A stretch of 64,000 nucleotides of DNA from Pontibacter roseus DSM 17521 (lineage in GTDB: Bacteria > Bacteroidota > Bacteroidia > Cytophagales > Hymenobacteraceae). The stretch lies in NCBI RefSeq assembly GCF_000373265.1, contig NZ_KB890765.1, positions 124,001-188,000 of the forward strand. The letters run 5' to 3'. Both the position numbers and the translations under genes were made by a program. The notes beneath the pieces were generated by a model, which saw only the letters and a list, made by a program, of their open reading frames with translations, was not told the origin of the DNA and made no database searches. Below are positions 54,725-63,683 of the stretch, piece by piece; position 1 is the first letter of the stretch, and every line of letters starts with the position of its first letter.

Positions 54725-55210
54725 TTATTCCTTTTTATGCTTCGTCTCCGGCAGCCGCAGCACCATGTGCTGCGTGGAGGGCGTGAACCCCAGCGACTCC
54801 CAGAAGCCGATGGCCTGCGGGTTGTTGACTGCCACCTGCAACTCGATATGGTCAGCCCCTTTGTCGAGCAGCCACTTGCTAGCGGCCTCAAAAAGCTCCT
54901 TGCCTATACCTGAACCCCGGTGCTCCTCTTTGATGACCGTCTCGGCGATATATCCTTTGTTAGCGAGCAGGAAACCGGCGGAGGCATTCCGGAGGCTGGC
55001 GAAAATCATCCCCACCCATTCGTCCTGCAACTGATACACAAAGACCTTGGTGTTTTTCTCCTTCAGGCGGGTGAGTAGTTCCGACTTCAGCACCTGTTCG
55101 CTGCCCGGCCTATATCGGAACACCGGGTGCAGGTGCTGGTGGTGGTCCAGCAGGATGCGCCAGAGGCCGTATACCTCGTCAATGTCTTCGGGTTGTGCTT
55201 CTACAATCAC
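54725..55210 (-). CDS. GNAT family N-acetyltransferase
   Basis: The 161-aa protein shows the acetyl-CoA loop EEHRGSGIGKELFEAASKWL (near residue 94) and the C-terminal AIGFWESLGFTPSTQHMVLRL. Both are typical of GNAT enzymes. The acceptor cannot be named. It lies about 75 bases downstream of the HAD gene on the same strand. Confidence 0.88.
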   Translation of the reverse strand: MIVEAQPEDIDEVYGLWRILLDHHQHLHPVFRYRPGSEQVLKSELLTRLKEKNTKVFVYQLQDEWVGMIFASLRNASAGFLLANKGYIAETVIKEEHRGSGIGKELFEAASKWLLDKGADHIELQVAVNNPQAIGFWESLGFTPSTQHMVLRLPETKHKKE

Positions 55211-55284
55211 GGGAGTAGCTTTAGTAAAAAGCGTATACGCAGGTGTACCGGCTGGGTAAAGGAGACAGCGCTGCCGACCTCCCG

Positions 55285-55914
55285 CTAAAAAAGGGTGGTA
55301 AGGTCGGTGATGCGCTCCAGGCGGTGCTCGTACGCTTCCACATCGCGGTAGCCGTAGCTGGCGTAGAGGAAGGGCACACCGGCTTTGGCGGCGGCATCGG
55401 CATCGCCCTGCGTGTCGCCCACGTATACCGGCGACTCCAGTCTGTTTCGCTCTACGATAGCCTTCAGGTTCACGTCTTTAGGGTCACCGGTGCGGCCGGA
55501 GCACTCGTGGTCCTGGAAGTAGGGACGCAGGCCGTGGTGCTCCAGAAAGGCTTCGATGTAGCCGTTTTGGCAGTTGCTCACAATGAAGAGTTTGTACTTG
55601 GGCTGCAAGTAACGTAGCGTTTCCTCCAACCCGTCGTAGAGGCGGCCCCCCTGCTGTTTGATGTGCGCCATCTCCTCCTTGCCGCTTACCTCCATCAACT
55701 CCTGGCGCTGCTCCTGGCTCAGGTGCGGGAAAAGCATGTCGAAGATGAGGTTGTGCTGCGTGCCCGCTATGGAACGGACGGTGTCGGCGGAGATGTCCTG
55801 AATCTCGAAATCTACCTGTTGCTTGGCTGCCCGCCAGGCCTTGGCCACGGTTTCGGCTGCGTCCCAAAGGGTGCCGTCCAGGTCGAATATGATGCTGTCT
55901 ATTCTATTCTTCAT
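55285..55914 (-). CDS. HAD-superfamily hydrolase (phosphoglycolate-phosphatase-like)
   Basis: Of the 209 aa, motif I is IIFDLDGTLWD (Asp11 and Asp13 region), motif II is FIVSNCQNG, motif III Lys is in GDPKDVNLKAIVERN, and motif IV is VYVGDTQGDADAA. The cap is helical and inserted after motif I, as in subclass I phosphatases such as Gph and beta-phosphoglucomutase. The substrate is unknown. It follows the NTF2-like gene by 24 bases. Confidence 0.9.
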   Translation of the reverse strand: MKNRIDSIIFDLDGTLWDAAETVAKAWRAAKQQVDFEIQDISADTVRSIAGTQHNLIFDMLFPHLSQEQRQELMEVSGKEEMAHIKQQGGRLYDGLEETLRYLQPKYKLFIVSNCQNGYIEAFLEHHGLRPYFQDHECSGRTGDPKDVNLKAIVERNRLESPVYVGDTQGDADAAAKAGVPFLYASYGYRDVEAYEHRLERITDLTTLF

Positions 55915-55938
55915 AAGTATTGTCTTGTAAAAAAGCCC

Positions 55939-56370
55939 CTACTGGTTGTGTGGTGGAATGAAGGTCACCTCCACAATCAGGCCGTCCTGCACGCGGTATA
56001 CGGCAATGGCGTCGGTGCGGGGCTGGCCTTTCTGGCGCTGCACCTTCTCATGGTCTATCACCACATCACCGGCTATGATTCTGTTCACAATTTCGCAGTG
56101 GAGGTCGGGGGTGGCGGCGAACATAGCGCCATACCTGCTGTGCAGTTCATCCCGTCCTTGGTAAGTGAGCACGCCTGGCTGCCGGTATACCTTCACCGTG
56201 TCGCTGAACGCCTTGGCGAAGGCATCGATGTCGCGGTTGTTATACGCCTCGAGTTGCAGTTGCACGGGCTTGACAACGGCCGGTGTGTCGGGTTTGTTCT
56301 GGCTTTGTGCTGACATAGCGAAAAAAGAAAGCAGGAGCGTGAGCAGGTGCCGTTTTGGTTTCATGTGCAA
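55939..56370 (-). CDS. Secreted NTF2-like protein (SnoaL/steroid-isomerase fold)
   Basis: The 143-aa protein has a signal peptide (HLLTLLLSFFAMSAQSQN). The cone-shaped fold is suggested by QLEAYNNRDIDAFAKAFSDT, GRDELHSRYGAMFAATPDLH and AIAVYRVQDGLIVEVTFIPP. Family members include isomerases, dehydratases and non-catalytic binders, and nothing here fixes the activity. It is first in a short operon with the HAD gene. Confidence 0.82.
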   Translation of the reverse strand: MHMKPKRHLLTLLLSFFAMSAQSQNKPDTPAVVKPVQLQLEAYNNRDIDAFAKAFSDTVKVYRQPGVLTYQGRDELHSRYGAMFAATPDLHCEIVNRIIAGDVVIDHEKVQRQKGQPRTDAIAVYRVQDGLIVEVTFIPPHNQ

Positions 56371-56410
56371 AAGTAGTCATTTTTGCCGGGATACATCCCG
56401 CCGGGCGGGT

Positions 56411-57055
56411 ATGCGTATACCTCAGGCTATGCTAGAAGAACTTATCATCCGCACTCTGTGCGACACCCTGCCCCTGAAGCCGCTGGACGGGCTCTTCCTA
56501 TTCGGCCAGACCGAAGACAACCAAAGCGCCACTTTCGAATCGGCTCAGCGACTGTTCCAGGGAAACCGCATCAGCAAGGTGCTTTGCCTCGGCACCGGCC
56601 CCTTGAGCGGCTACCCTGGCTTCGAGGTATGGAAAAGGCAACTGGACCAACTGGGAATTGGGGAAGGTATACTGGAAGCGGTGCCGCCCGTCCCTGCCGA
56701 TACCCAACTCTTGCATACCCGGATTGAGGCGGAGTCTATGGTGCAGCACGCCAAAAAGCGGGGATACAAAAGCCTGGTGGTGACGGCGGCCCCCTTTCAG
56801 CAGCCGCGGGCCTTCATGACGGCCGTCACGATGGCGCTGCAGGTATACCCGGAGCTATGCCTGTACAGCCTGCCCGGCAAGCCGCTGCCCTGGCAGGAGG
56901 AGGTGACGCACTCGCAGGGGGAGGTGCAGGATACCCGCGCCGGGCTGATAGCCGGGGAACTCGAACGCATCAAGACCTACCATGCCAAGGCTGACCTCGC
57001 CTCTGTGGACGAAGTGCTGGACTACCTCAACAGGCGGGACAAAGGGAAGCTCTAG
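56411..57055 (+). CDS. ElyC/SanA/YdcF-family (DUF218) protein
   Basis: The start is at the ATG at 56411 (MRIPQAMLEELI) or 56429 (MLEELI), giving 214 or 208 aa. The DUF218 layout is visible as PLDGLFLFGQTEDNQS, then KVLCLGTGPLSGYPGFEVW, TRIEAESMVQHAKKRGYKSL and VVTAAPFQQPRAFMTA. The membrane segment present in YdcF and SanA is absent, so this one seems soluble. The function of the family is poorly known, with some members linked to envelope polymer synthesis. Confidence 0.72.
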   Translation: MRIPQAMLEELIIRTLCDTLPLKPLDGLFLFGQTEDNQSATFESAQRLFQGNRISKVLCLGTGPLSGYPGFEVWKRQLDQLGIGEGILEAVPPVPADTQLLHTRIEAESMVQHAKKRGYKSLVVTAAPFQQPRAFMTAVTMALQVYPELCLYSLPGKPLPWQEEVTHSQGEVQDTRAGLIAGELERIKTYHAKADLASVDEVLDYLNRRDKGKL

Positions 57056-57160
57056 CCAGGTATAACCGCAGGCTGGCTCGACCATGCCTCAGCAGGTATT
57101 GACGGAGGTTGTTCTTGGTCAGGTATGGCACGCGGCTATACCTGGTTTTCTGAACGGAAG

Positions 57161-57448
57161 CTACGGTTGATTAGGCGTCACTATTGAATCCCGCACCGTC
57201 AGCCTGTTCACTTTGAGGCTCTTCACGTCCAGCTCCTCAATCGAGAGTCTGCGTATGCGGGCATCCGCCATCACCATGCTGCGTATGGCCAGGTTGCCGA
57301 CAGCCAGCGCACCAACTGCCAATGCTCCCACTGCCAGCGCGCCCACCGCGAACGCCCCGGTCGTCAAGGCACCCAGCGCCAAAGATTTCACCACGCCTCT
57401 TTCGGCCTTAAAGCTTCCTGCCTTTTGTGTCAATCGCTTCATCATCAT
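57161..57448 (-). CDS. Pentad-repeat protein, 95 aa (pentapeptide-like beta-helix)
   Basis: Residues 21-90 read as fourteen uninterrupted five-residue units of the form x-x-L-x-V (KSLAL, GALTT, GAFAV, four GALAV-like units, GNLAI, RSMVM, ADARI, RRLSI, EELDV, KSLKV, NRLTV, RDSIV). The first half is Gly/Ala-rich and the second half charged, all in one register. This is the geometry of a pentapeptide-repeat right-handed quadrilateral beta-helix, although the consensus differs from the classic A(D/N)LXX. Similar small proteins occur in other phyla as hypotheticals. No signal peptide is seen. Confidence 0.72.
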   Translation of the reverse strand: MMMKRLTQKAGSFKAERGVVKSLALGALTTGAFAVGALAVGALAVGALAVGNLAIRSMVMADARIRRLSIEELDVKSLKVNRLTVRDSIVTPNQP

Positions 57449-57520
57449 CTCCTCTTGATTTTATAGTTAAACCAAATCCTACTATAACTAACGCGATGTA
57501 ATGGCGTGGGTTTATCAACA

Positions 57521-57560
57521 GAAAAGCCAGCCAGGGAACAGGAGCTTGGGCTGGCTTTTC
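57521..57560 (-). terminator. Hairpin terminator of the DUF1330 gene
   Basis: GAAAAGCCAGCC and its exact complement (12 bp, 16-base loop) lie just past the DUF1330 stop on the minus strand. Confidence 0.7.
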
Positions 57561-57576
57561 TAAAGAGAAGGTGAGG

Positions 57577-57870
57577 CTAGCCCTGGAAGCCTTCCACCGC
57601 AAACATGCGGGTGTTGGACGCGCTCTGGCGTAGGGCCTTGGCCGCAGCGTATTCCTCCGACGACCACCAAGCTTTGGCTTTTTCCATGGTCGGGAACTCG
57701 AGGACCACAATGCGCTGGGGCTGCTGCTCGCCTTCCAGCAGTTCCGTGGCCCCGCCGCGCACGATGAACTTGCCGTCGAAAGGCTGCAGGGAACCAGGCG
57801 TGAGCTTCTTGTACTCTTCGTAGGTGGCGGGGTCTGTCACCTCAATTTCCACTATGATGTAGGCTGGCAT
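57577..57870 (-). CDS. DUF1330 (dimeric alpha-beta barrel) protein
   Basis: From MPAYIIVEIEVTDPATYEEY (57870) the protein has 97 aa, the exact family length. GGATELLEGE and RIVVLEFPTMEKAKAWWSSE are the DUF1330 signature. These are small ferredoxin-like dimers of unknown activity. The longer frame adds 31 residues of non-family sequence. Confidence 0.9.
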   Translation of the reverse strand: MPAYIIVEIEVTDPATYEEYKKLTPGSLQPFDGKFIVRGGATELLEGEQQPQRIVVLEFPTMEKAKAWWSSEEYAAAKALRQSASNTRMFAVEGFQG

Positions 57871-58019
57871 AGGTCTTTCTTTTGATTGGTTCAACACCTT
57901 GCATATTAGCCATAATCCGCACCGGGTGCAAGCCTTGGACGCAGGATGCGGCAGACGAGACAACCTTTTAGGATAGGTTAAGTTCTAGGAAAAGGCATAC
58001 ACCATAAAACACACCTACT

Positions 58020-58964
58020 ATGAAAGCAATGGTACTCAGGGAGCCAGGTGCTCCCGATAATCTGCGACTGGAAGAGGTAGAGAAACCATCTCCCCAGAAG
58101 GGCGAGGTGCTGGTGAAAGTGCGCGCCATCAGCATTAATCCCGTCGATACGAAAACCCGTGAAGGCAAGGCCTTTTACAACCAATTGAATGAGACTCCTC
58201 CCGTCATCATCGGCTGGGATATTTCCGGAGAGGTGGTGGAAGTGGGGGAGGATGCTAAATTTTTCAAGCCAGGTGATGAGGTCTTTGGCATGGTGAATTT
58301 TCCAGGAAACGGCCGCGCCTATGCGGAGTATGTAGCCGCACCGGAGGCGCATCTGGCCCACAAGCCGGCCAACGTACCGCACCACGAAGCCGCCGCTGCC
58401 ACGCTGGCCGCCCTCACAGCCTGGCAGGTGTTGGTGCACGAAGCGGGTATACAGCCGGGGCAGCGCGTGCTGGTGCATGCCGCAGCCGGTGGCGTAGGCC
58501 ACTTTGCGGTACAGCTAGCCAAATACTTCAAAGCCACCGTGGTAGGCACCGCCTCCGCTGAGAACCATGACTTCCTGCGGAACATGGGGGCCGATGAGAC
58601 GATAGACTACAACGAGTACAAGGTAGGGGATGTGGTGCGGGATGCGGATATCGTACTCGATTCGCTGGGGGAGGAGAACACACGGCGGTCGCTGCAGACG
58701 CTGAAAGACGGCGGCAAAATCATATCCATACTCGGTGGGGCGAAAGAAGCGGTGCAGCAGCTGGCCAAGGAACGGAATATCGAGGCGAAGAACTACCTGG
58801 TGCACTCCAGTGGCGAGGACCAAACTAAACTGGCAGAGCTTATGGCCCAAGGACTACTAACGGCTCACGTGTCGCATGTATATGATTTTGAGGACATGGC
58901 CAAAGCGCACCAGCAGGTGGAAACCCGCAAAACACGTGGCAAGGTGGTGGTGACCGTGGGCTAA
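58020..58964 (+). CDS. NADP-dependent quinone oxidoreductase-like MDR protein
   Basis: The 314-aa protein is a zinc-free medium-chain dehydrogenase/reductase. It begins MKAMVLREPGAPDNLRLEEV, has IGWDISGEVVEVGEDAK and the NADPH-binding VLVHAAAGGVGHFAVQLAKY (near 157), and ends AHQQVETRKTRGKVVV. Such enzymes reduce quinones or enones. No cluster partner suggests the substrate. It is 40 bases upstream of the DinB gene on the same strand. Confidence 0.9.
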   Translation: MKAMVLREPGAPDNLRLEEVEKPSPQKGEVLVKVRAISINPVDTKTREGKAFYNQLNETPPVIIGWDISGEVVEVGEDAKFFKPGDEVFGMVNFPGNGRAYAEYVAAPEAHLAHKPANVPHHEAAAATLAALTAWQVLVHEAGIQPGQRVLVHAAAGGVGHFAVQLAKYFKATVVGTASAENHDFLRNMGADETIDYNEYKVGDVVRDADIVLDSLGEENTRRSLQTLKDGGKIISILGGAKEAVQQLAKERNIEAKNYLVHSSGEDQTKLAELMAQGLLTAHVSHVYDFEDMAKAHQQVETRKTRGKVVVTVG

Positions 58965-59004
58965 AGACTCACACATTCCGGATTTGTAAACCATAACATA
59001 CCCT

Positions 59005-59529
59005 ATGACACAGACTAAAAACCTGGAAGTCTGGCTGCGCGGTCCGCTGCCCGACATGCCGTCCCTGTTGCAACCCGTGGCCCATGCGCTGCTGCAGGCG
59101 CGCGAAGAAGTGGAGAACTTTATGCAGGACTTCCCGGCAGAGCTGCTTTGGGAGCGGCCGGCAGGGGTGGCCTCGGTGGGCTACCACCTGCAGCACCTAG
59201 TAGGAGTACTCGAGAGGCTGTTTACGTACGCCCGCGGAGAGGCGCTGACGGAGGAGCAACTGGCCTTTCTGTATGCCGAGGGAAAGCCCGCGGGAGAAAA
59301 TGCAAGGGCCGAGGCCCTGGTGCAGCAGTTCCATGAGCAGGTGGACAAGGCGCTGGAGCAGTTGCGACAGACGGATGAAAACACGCTGACCGAAACCCGC
59401 CGGGTAGGGCGGGCACAGGTGGAATCCACCGTGATGGGACTGCTCTTCCATGCCGCCGAGCACAGCATGCGGCACGTGGGCCAGCTGCTGGTTACGGCAA
59501 GGGTGCTGCGCGACAGAACCAATGAGTAG
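59005..59529 (+). CDS. DinB-family metal-dependent protein
   Basis: This 174-aa four-helix bundle has the metal-binding His residues placed as in DinB/YfiT proteins: VGYHLQHLVGVLERL (near residue 58) and LFHAAEHSMRHVGQLL (near 150). Members act as thiol S-transferases or are uncharacterised. It is likely cotranscribed with the MDR gene. Confidence 0.87.
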   Translation: MTQTKNLEVWLRGPLPDMPSLLQPVAHALLQAREEVENFMQDFPAELLWERPAGVASVGYHLQHLVGVLERLFTYARGEALTEEQLAFLYAEGKPAGENARAEALVQQFHEQVDKALEQLRQTDENTLTETRRVGRAQVESTVMGLLFHAAEHSMRHVGQLLVTARVLRDRTNE

Positions 59530-59557
59530 GTAGTAACACTACTGCTTGTTACTTTTT

Positions 59558-59609
59558 AGGCATCCGCTTGTGCTGGGGAACATTGCATCCCTATCACAAG
59601 CGGATGCCT
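59558..59609. repeat. Perfect inverted repeat without a T-tract
   Basis: AGGCATCCGCTTGTG and its exact complement (15 bp) enclose 22 bases. Unlike the terminators in this window it is not followed by T on either strand. It lies between dinB and a lipoprotein gene of the same direction. Confidence 0.75.
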
Positions 59610-59689
59610 GGCTTCAGGGGGATTTTTTCGGCATAAATTTATTCTGTGCTGTTCTGACACTATATAGGATTCTTGCCTATATTCCGGGC

Positions 59690-60475
59690 ATGAAATCCAA
59701 GAAACAGATGCTCGCTTGTGGCATCGTATTCCTCAGCCTCTTTCTGAACGCCTGTAGTTGTGAAGACCTTCACCTGGGCAAAATAAACCTGGAGGGGAGC
59801 CTGAACAGCTTTACGCCAGTTGCAGGCAAGGGCGAAAACGTGGAAGTCCGATTTAGCAACAAGGTCGGTACTATGGCCTATGCCGTTGAACAGGACACGT
59901 TTCTGGTGAATGTGCCCGTGAGCAGTACCGGCAAGAGCAGCATGCACGGCAAAGGCGCCACCTACAAATGTGTAGAATATTACACGGCACAGAACAGAAC
60001 GCTACATGGCTATTCGAACAATAATACGCTGCCTTTCTACCTCTCGTTGCTTCAAACGAAGAACTTCAACCCGAATGGGTATAGCGACATTGCCAGTCAC
60101 GAGGAGGTAGAGGATGTGCTGCAAATCACGGTGGGATATCACAACAAGTTTCCGAACGTGGTGACGCGTGGCATGATGAACTACGAAGGATACTTGCCTA
60201 CTAGGACCTTTGCCTTTTCTCTGCACCCGGACAAGCTGGTAAACAAGCCATACCCTATCGGGCAGGAGTATCATCCAACCATCACCCTGAATGGGGTACA
60301 ACACGAGAAGGTATACCATCTGTACCTTTTATCGCCAGGATTCACAGCAGATGAAGTCTTCCTCAACAGCCATTACGAGCTCACTTACATCCAAGGCATT
60401 TACCTGAAAGAGGGCTTCGGCTTGGTGCAGGCCTATACATCAAAAGGCGAAACAATAGATTTCAGTCCGTTGTAG
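59690..60475 (+). CDS. Hypothetical lipoprotein, 261 aa
   Basis: I start at the ATG at 59690 (MKSKKQMLACGIVFLSLFLN), which gives a normal lipoprotein signal with Cys in NACSC. The frame upstream crosses the inverted repeat and is unlikely to be coding. The mature part is beta-rich (LHLGKINLEGSLNSFTPV, ENVEVRFSNKVGTMAYAVEQ, TYIQGIYLKEGFGLVQAYT) with no recognised family. Confidence 0.68.
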   Translation: MKSKKQMLACGIVFLSLFLNACSCEDLHLGKINLEGSLNSFTPVAGKGENVEVRFSNKVGTMAYAVEQDTFLVNVPVSSTGKSSMHGKGATYKCVEYYTAQNRTLHGYSNNNTLPFYLSLLQTKNFNPNGYSDIASHEEVEDVLQITVGYHNKFPNVVTRGMMNYEGYLPTRTFAFSLHPDKLVNKPYPIGQEYHPTITLNGVQHEKVYHLYLLSPGFTADEVFLNSHYELTYIQGIYLKEGFGLVQAYTSKGETIDFSPL

Positions 60476-60587
60476 GAACGATGCTTCAATCTTTTGCTTA
60501 AGCGGAGGCATTCGCCTGCTTTACTGCGGTAAATTGGCACAATTGGGGCAGATGCTGGTGGTGCAAAATTCAGGGTATGGACTGATT

Positions 60588-60944
60588 TTATCGTGCATCC
60601 TTCCAGACCAATCTTTCATTCGTCCTCTTCTCAAAAAAGTCGTTGCATTTACCGTCCCCTCTTCCCGTAAAGCCTCCATCTGGGCTGCATATCAAATTGC
60701 AGTTGGAGTCGTAGAGTTGGCTTGGCACATCGCAGCAGTAAGGAGGAATGTAGTAGACGGTCTGCCCATCATATTCATACTGCCAAACAGCAGCTGGCGG
60801 GTTCCTGACATCCTTTGCTTTTAGCTCCCTGATTTTATCCTCCACACAGCTTGGTGTACCTGGCGGCAAGTCGAGCTTTTCACATGACACCACAGTTATG
60901 GCAGCAAGGCTAAGCAGTATAGGGTATAGACGACTTTTGTTCAT
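60588..60944 (-). CDS. Cys-rich lipoprotein, DUF6970-like
   Basis: The 118-aa protein has lipid Cys in TVVSCEKLD. The mature part holds six cysteines in the pattern SCVEDKIRELKAK, YIPPYCCDVPSQLYDSNCNL, ICSPDGGFTGRGDGKCNDFF, then ERTNERLVW. This matches my memory of DUF6970 proteins of Bacteroidota. The role is unknown, but disulfides are likely in the periplasm. Confidence 0.7.
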   Translation of the reverse strand: MNKSRLYPILLSLAAITVVSCEKLDLPPGTPSCVEDKIRELKAKDVRNPPAAVWQYEYDGQTVYYIPPYCCDVPSQLYDSNCNLICSPDGGFTGRGDGKCNDFFEKRTNERLVWKDAR

Positions 60945-61095
60945 GAGTGAAATTTCTGAAATCCGCCCCGATTATGTTCACTGTGTGAGGAGGTATACCT
61001 GGATGACCCTCAACAGGCTGCTAGGGTTGCATCTGGCCTGCACTAAGTATACCTGCTCGCTACCCCTGAAGCTCCACCATACCTAGTCGCTATAC

Positions 61096-62082
61096 CTACA
61101 ACTGCCTCACATCCTGCGGGTCGATTGTCAGGTATACCGTGCTGCCTTCCGGGAGCGGGTGCTTGCTGGTCCGGATAGTCAGTGCCACATCTGCCAGTTG
61201 CGCTTCCAGTTCGTAGTGGCTCCCGAAAAACGTCACTTTATTCATGCTGGCCGGTAAGGCGGTTTTGTCAGCAGTTAAGAGTAGGTTCTCCGGGCGGATG
61301 AGCAGGTCCTTTCCGTTTGGAGCTATACCTGGCAAAGAAGTGAAAGCCGCCGCCGCAGCAGATGCCGCCGGAATGTGGTTGTACTTCCCGAACAGCGAGG
61401 CCGTGTACACGCTGTTAGGTTGCCTGTAGAGTTGCTCGGGTGTGCCCTGCTGCACTATCTGTCCATTCTGCAGCACGATGATTTCGTCGGCCCAAGAGAG
61501 GGTGTCGTGCGGGTCGTGGGAGATGAGGATGCAGGTGATGGCGAGGCGCTCGGTAATGTCGTGTATGACAGATTTGAGGATGTTCTTGTGGCCCACATCC
61601 AGGTTGGAGTAAGGTTCATCGAGCAGCAGCAGGCTGGGCCAGGTGCTGAGCAACCGCGCCAGCGCGATGCGCTGCCTCTCCCCGCCCGATAGTTGGTTGG
61701 TCCGGCGCTTGGCCAGATGGCTGATGCGGCATACTTCGTACAGTGTTTCCGCTTCGTCGCCTCCCAGCGTGTTAGCATAGCGCAGCACCTGCTCCACCCG
61801 CAGGAACTGGGGTAGCTCGTACTGCTGCGACAGGTAAGCTATACCTGCATGCCCCGGCACCAGCTTGTCGTGCGGACTTCTCACGCGCTCTCCTTCAAAA
61901 GTCACCTGTCCTTTACTGGCATGCACCAGGCCCGCGATGGTCTGCAGCAAGGTGCTTTTGCCGGAGCCTGTCTCGCCGGCGATGGCTATTTTCTGGTACT
62001 CGCGCTGGCTGAAGCTGATGTTCCGCAGCACCTCATGTCCCTCTTCCTGCACGCTGACCCCGGTCACTTCTAAAAAACCCAT
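61096..62082 (-). CDS. ABC transporter ATP-binding protein with TOBE domain
   Basis: The 328-aa ATPase has Walker A AGETGSGKSTLL, signature LSGGERQR, Walker B LLLLDEPYSNLD and switch His in LISHDPHD. Residues 235-328 are a TOBE regulatory domain (LLIRPENLLLTADK, YLTIDPQDVRQL), as in importers of iron, putrescine or sulfate. No permease or binding protein is adjacent. It follows the amidase gene by six bases, so its transmembrane partner must lie elsewhere. Confidence 0.88.
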   Translation of the reverse strand: MGFLEVTGVSVQEEGHEVLRNISFSQREYQKIAIAGETGSGKSTLLQTIAGLVHASKGQVTFEGERVRSPHDKLVPGHAGIAYLSQQYELPQFLRVEQVLRYANTLGGDEAETLYEVCRISHLAKRRTNQLSGGERQRIALARLLSTWPSLLLLDEPYSNLDVGHKNILKSVIHDITERLAITCILISHDPHDTLSWADEIIVLQNGQIVQQGTPEQLYRQPNSVYTASLFGKYNHIPAASAAAAAFTSLPGIAPNGKDLLIRPENLLLTADKTALPASMNKVTFFGSHYELEAQLADVALTIRTSKHPLPEGSTVYLTIDPQDVRQL

Positions 62083-62088
62083 AACGAC

Positions 62089-63675
62089 TTATTTAGAGAG
62101 AGATGGATTTTGACTGAACCGCGCAGGCGGTTTCCGGTGCTGCGTGCCCTGCTCGTAGGAATAGGTATACTTAATCAACGTAGGTTCGTCGAACATGCGG
62201 CCCAGGAACTGCAGTCCCGCCGGCAGGTTATCGTAGGTATAGCCCATGGGTACCGTGAAGGCAGGCTGCCCGGTATGCGGGGCAATCACCTGGCTGTTGT
62301 CTCCCTTGTACCCTTTGAAGTCACCCACTTTGGCGGGCGGGTGGTTCCAGGTAGGATAGATGATGGCGCCCAACTGGTGGCGGTCCATGGCCTGCTCCAC
62401 CGCCATCCGGAAAGAGACGCGCTTTGGGTCGGTGTAGGCATCGGAACAGGTATGGTTGGGGTCGTCCTGGTTGTCCTGGTGCTCCAGGAAATACTGCAGG
62501 TTCTCTTTGATGTAAGGCGAATACTTGCCCGAGGCCACTATTTCCTCCAGGCTCCTGACCGGCACTTTCTCTCCCTGTGATGCCAGGTATGCATTGATGT
62601 CCTCCAGGAAAACAGCGCACCACTGGTCTTGGCGCAGGCTGTCAAAGTCTATTATCTCCACGGAGTCCACCACCTCGGCACCCAGTTTCCTCAAATCAGC
62701 GATGGCCTGCTCAAACAGGGCCTGCACCTGCGGGTCGGGGTTGTTGTCGCTCAAGGTGCGCAGCACCCCGATGCGGGCTCCTTTCAGGCCGTCCTTATCC
62801 AGAAACTGGGTATAGCTCTGGTGTACTTTGCCCTGGCTATACCTAGTAAGCGGGTCGTTGGGGTCATATCCGGCAATCACTTCGAGAATTTTGGTGGCAT
62901 CCTCCACGGTACGCGCCATGGGGCCGCCCACATCGTTGCGCAGGTATAGCGGCACAATGCCATGGCGGCTGGTGAGGCCCAGGGTGGAGCGGAAGCCCAC
63001 CAACGCATTGTGCGAAGAGGGTCCACGTATGGAGTTGCCGGTATCGGTGCCGAGGCCGACGGTGCCCAGGTTGGCCGCCACCGCCGCTGCGGTTCCGCCA
63101 CTGGAGCCGGCCGGCACGTGTTGCAGGTTGTAGGGGTTCAGGGTTTCGCCGGCGATGGAGCTGATGCTCACCATTGGACTAAAGGCCCACTCCGCCATGT
63201 TGGACTTGGCCAGCACGATGGCACCCGCCTCTTTCAGCACCCGCACCTGGTAGGCGTCCTCCTCGGGTATAAAGCCTTTCATGGCCAGCGAGCCAGCCGC
63301 CGTCTGCAGCCCGATGGTGTTGTAGTTGTCCTTGACGATGAGCGGGATGCAGTGCAGCTGGCGCAGGCGTTTCGTTTTGCCATACTCCTGATCCAGTGCC
63401 TTGGCAGCGGCAATCGCCTCCTGGTTCGTCACCACGATGGCGTTGAGCTTGGTTGGCTTGTCGTACTGCTCGATGCGCTGCAGGTACGTCGTCACCAGCT
63501 GTTCGCAGGTGCAACTGCCCTCCCGGAAAGCTTGGTGTATGTCGGCAATAGTGGCTTCCTCTACCTCAAACGGGATAACCTCTGTCGCGCTGCTCCGCTC
63601 GGCCACAGGGCTGCAGCGGGAGAGCAACAGGAGGCAGAGCGACAGGAAAACGAGAATGGTGCTTGGCTTCAGCAT
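62089..63675 (-). CDS. Amidase-signature lipoprotein
   Basis: The 528-aa protein has a lipoprotein signal (lipid Cys21 in LLLSRCSP). The Ser-Ser-Lys catalytic triad is intact: Lys115 (LIVKDNYN), Ser191 (PAGSSGGT) and Ser215 (DTGNSIRGP). The usual Gly between Thr and Ser in DTGGS is Asn here. Exported amidases of this family hydrolyse amides in the periplasm, substrate unknown. It lies between a START-like gene (eight bases upstream) and the ABC ATPase (six bases downstream). Confidence 0.9.
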   Translation of the reverse strand: MLKPSTILVFLSLCLLLLSRCSPVAERSSATEVIPFEVEEATIADIHQAFREGSCTCEQLVTTYLQRIEQYDKPTKLNAIVVTNQEAIAAAKALDQEYGKTKRLRQLHCIPLIVKDNYNTIGLQTAAGSLAMKGFIPEEDAYQVRVLKEAGAIVLAKSNMAEWAFSPMVSISSIAGETLNPYNLQHVPAGSSGGTAAAVAANLGTVGLGTDTGNSIRGPSSHNALVGFRSTLGLTSRHGIVPLYLRNDVGGPMARTVEDATKILEVIAGYDPNDPLTRYSQGKVHQSYTQFLDKDGLKGARIGVLRTLSDNNPDPQVQALFEQAIADLRKLGAEVVDSVEIIDFDSLRQDQWCAVFLEDINAYLASQGEKVPVRSLEEIVASGKYSPYIKENLQYFLEHQDNQDDPNHTCSDAYTDPKRVSFRMAVEQAMDRHQLGAIIYPTWNHPPAKVGDFKGYKGDNSQVIAPHTGQPAFTVPMGYTYDNLPAGLQFLGRMFDEPTLIKYTYSYEQGTQHRKPPARFSQNPSLSK

Positions 63676-63683
63676 AGGCGCGG

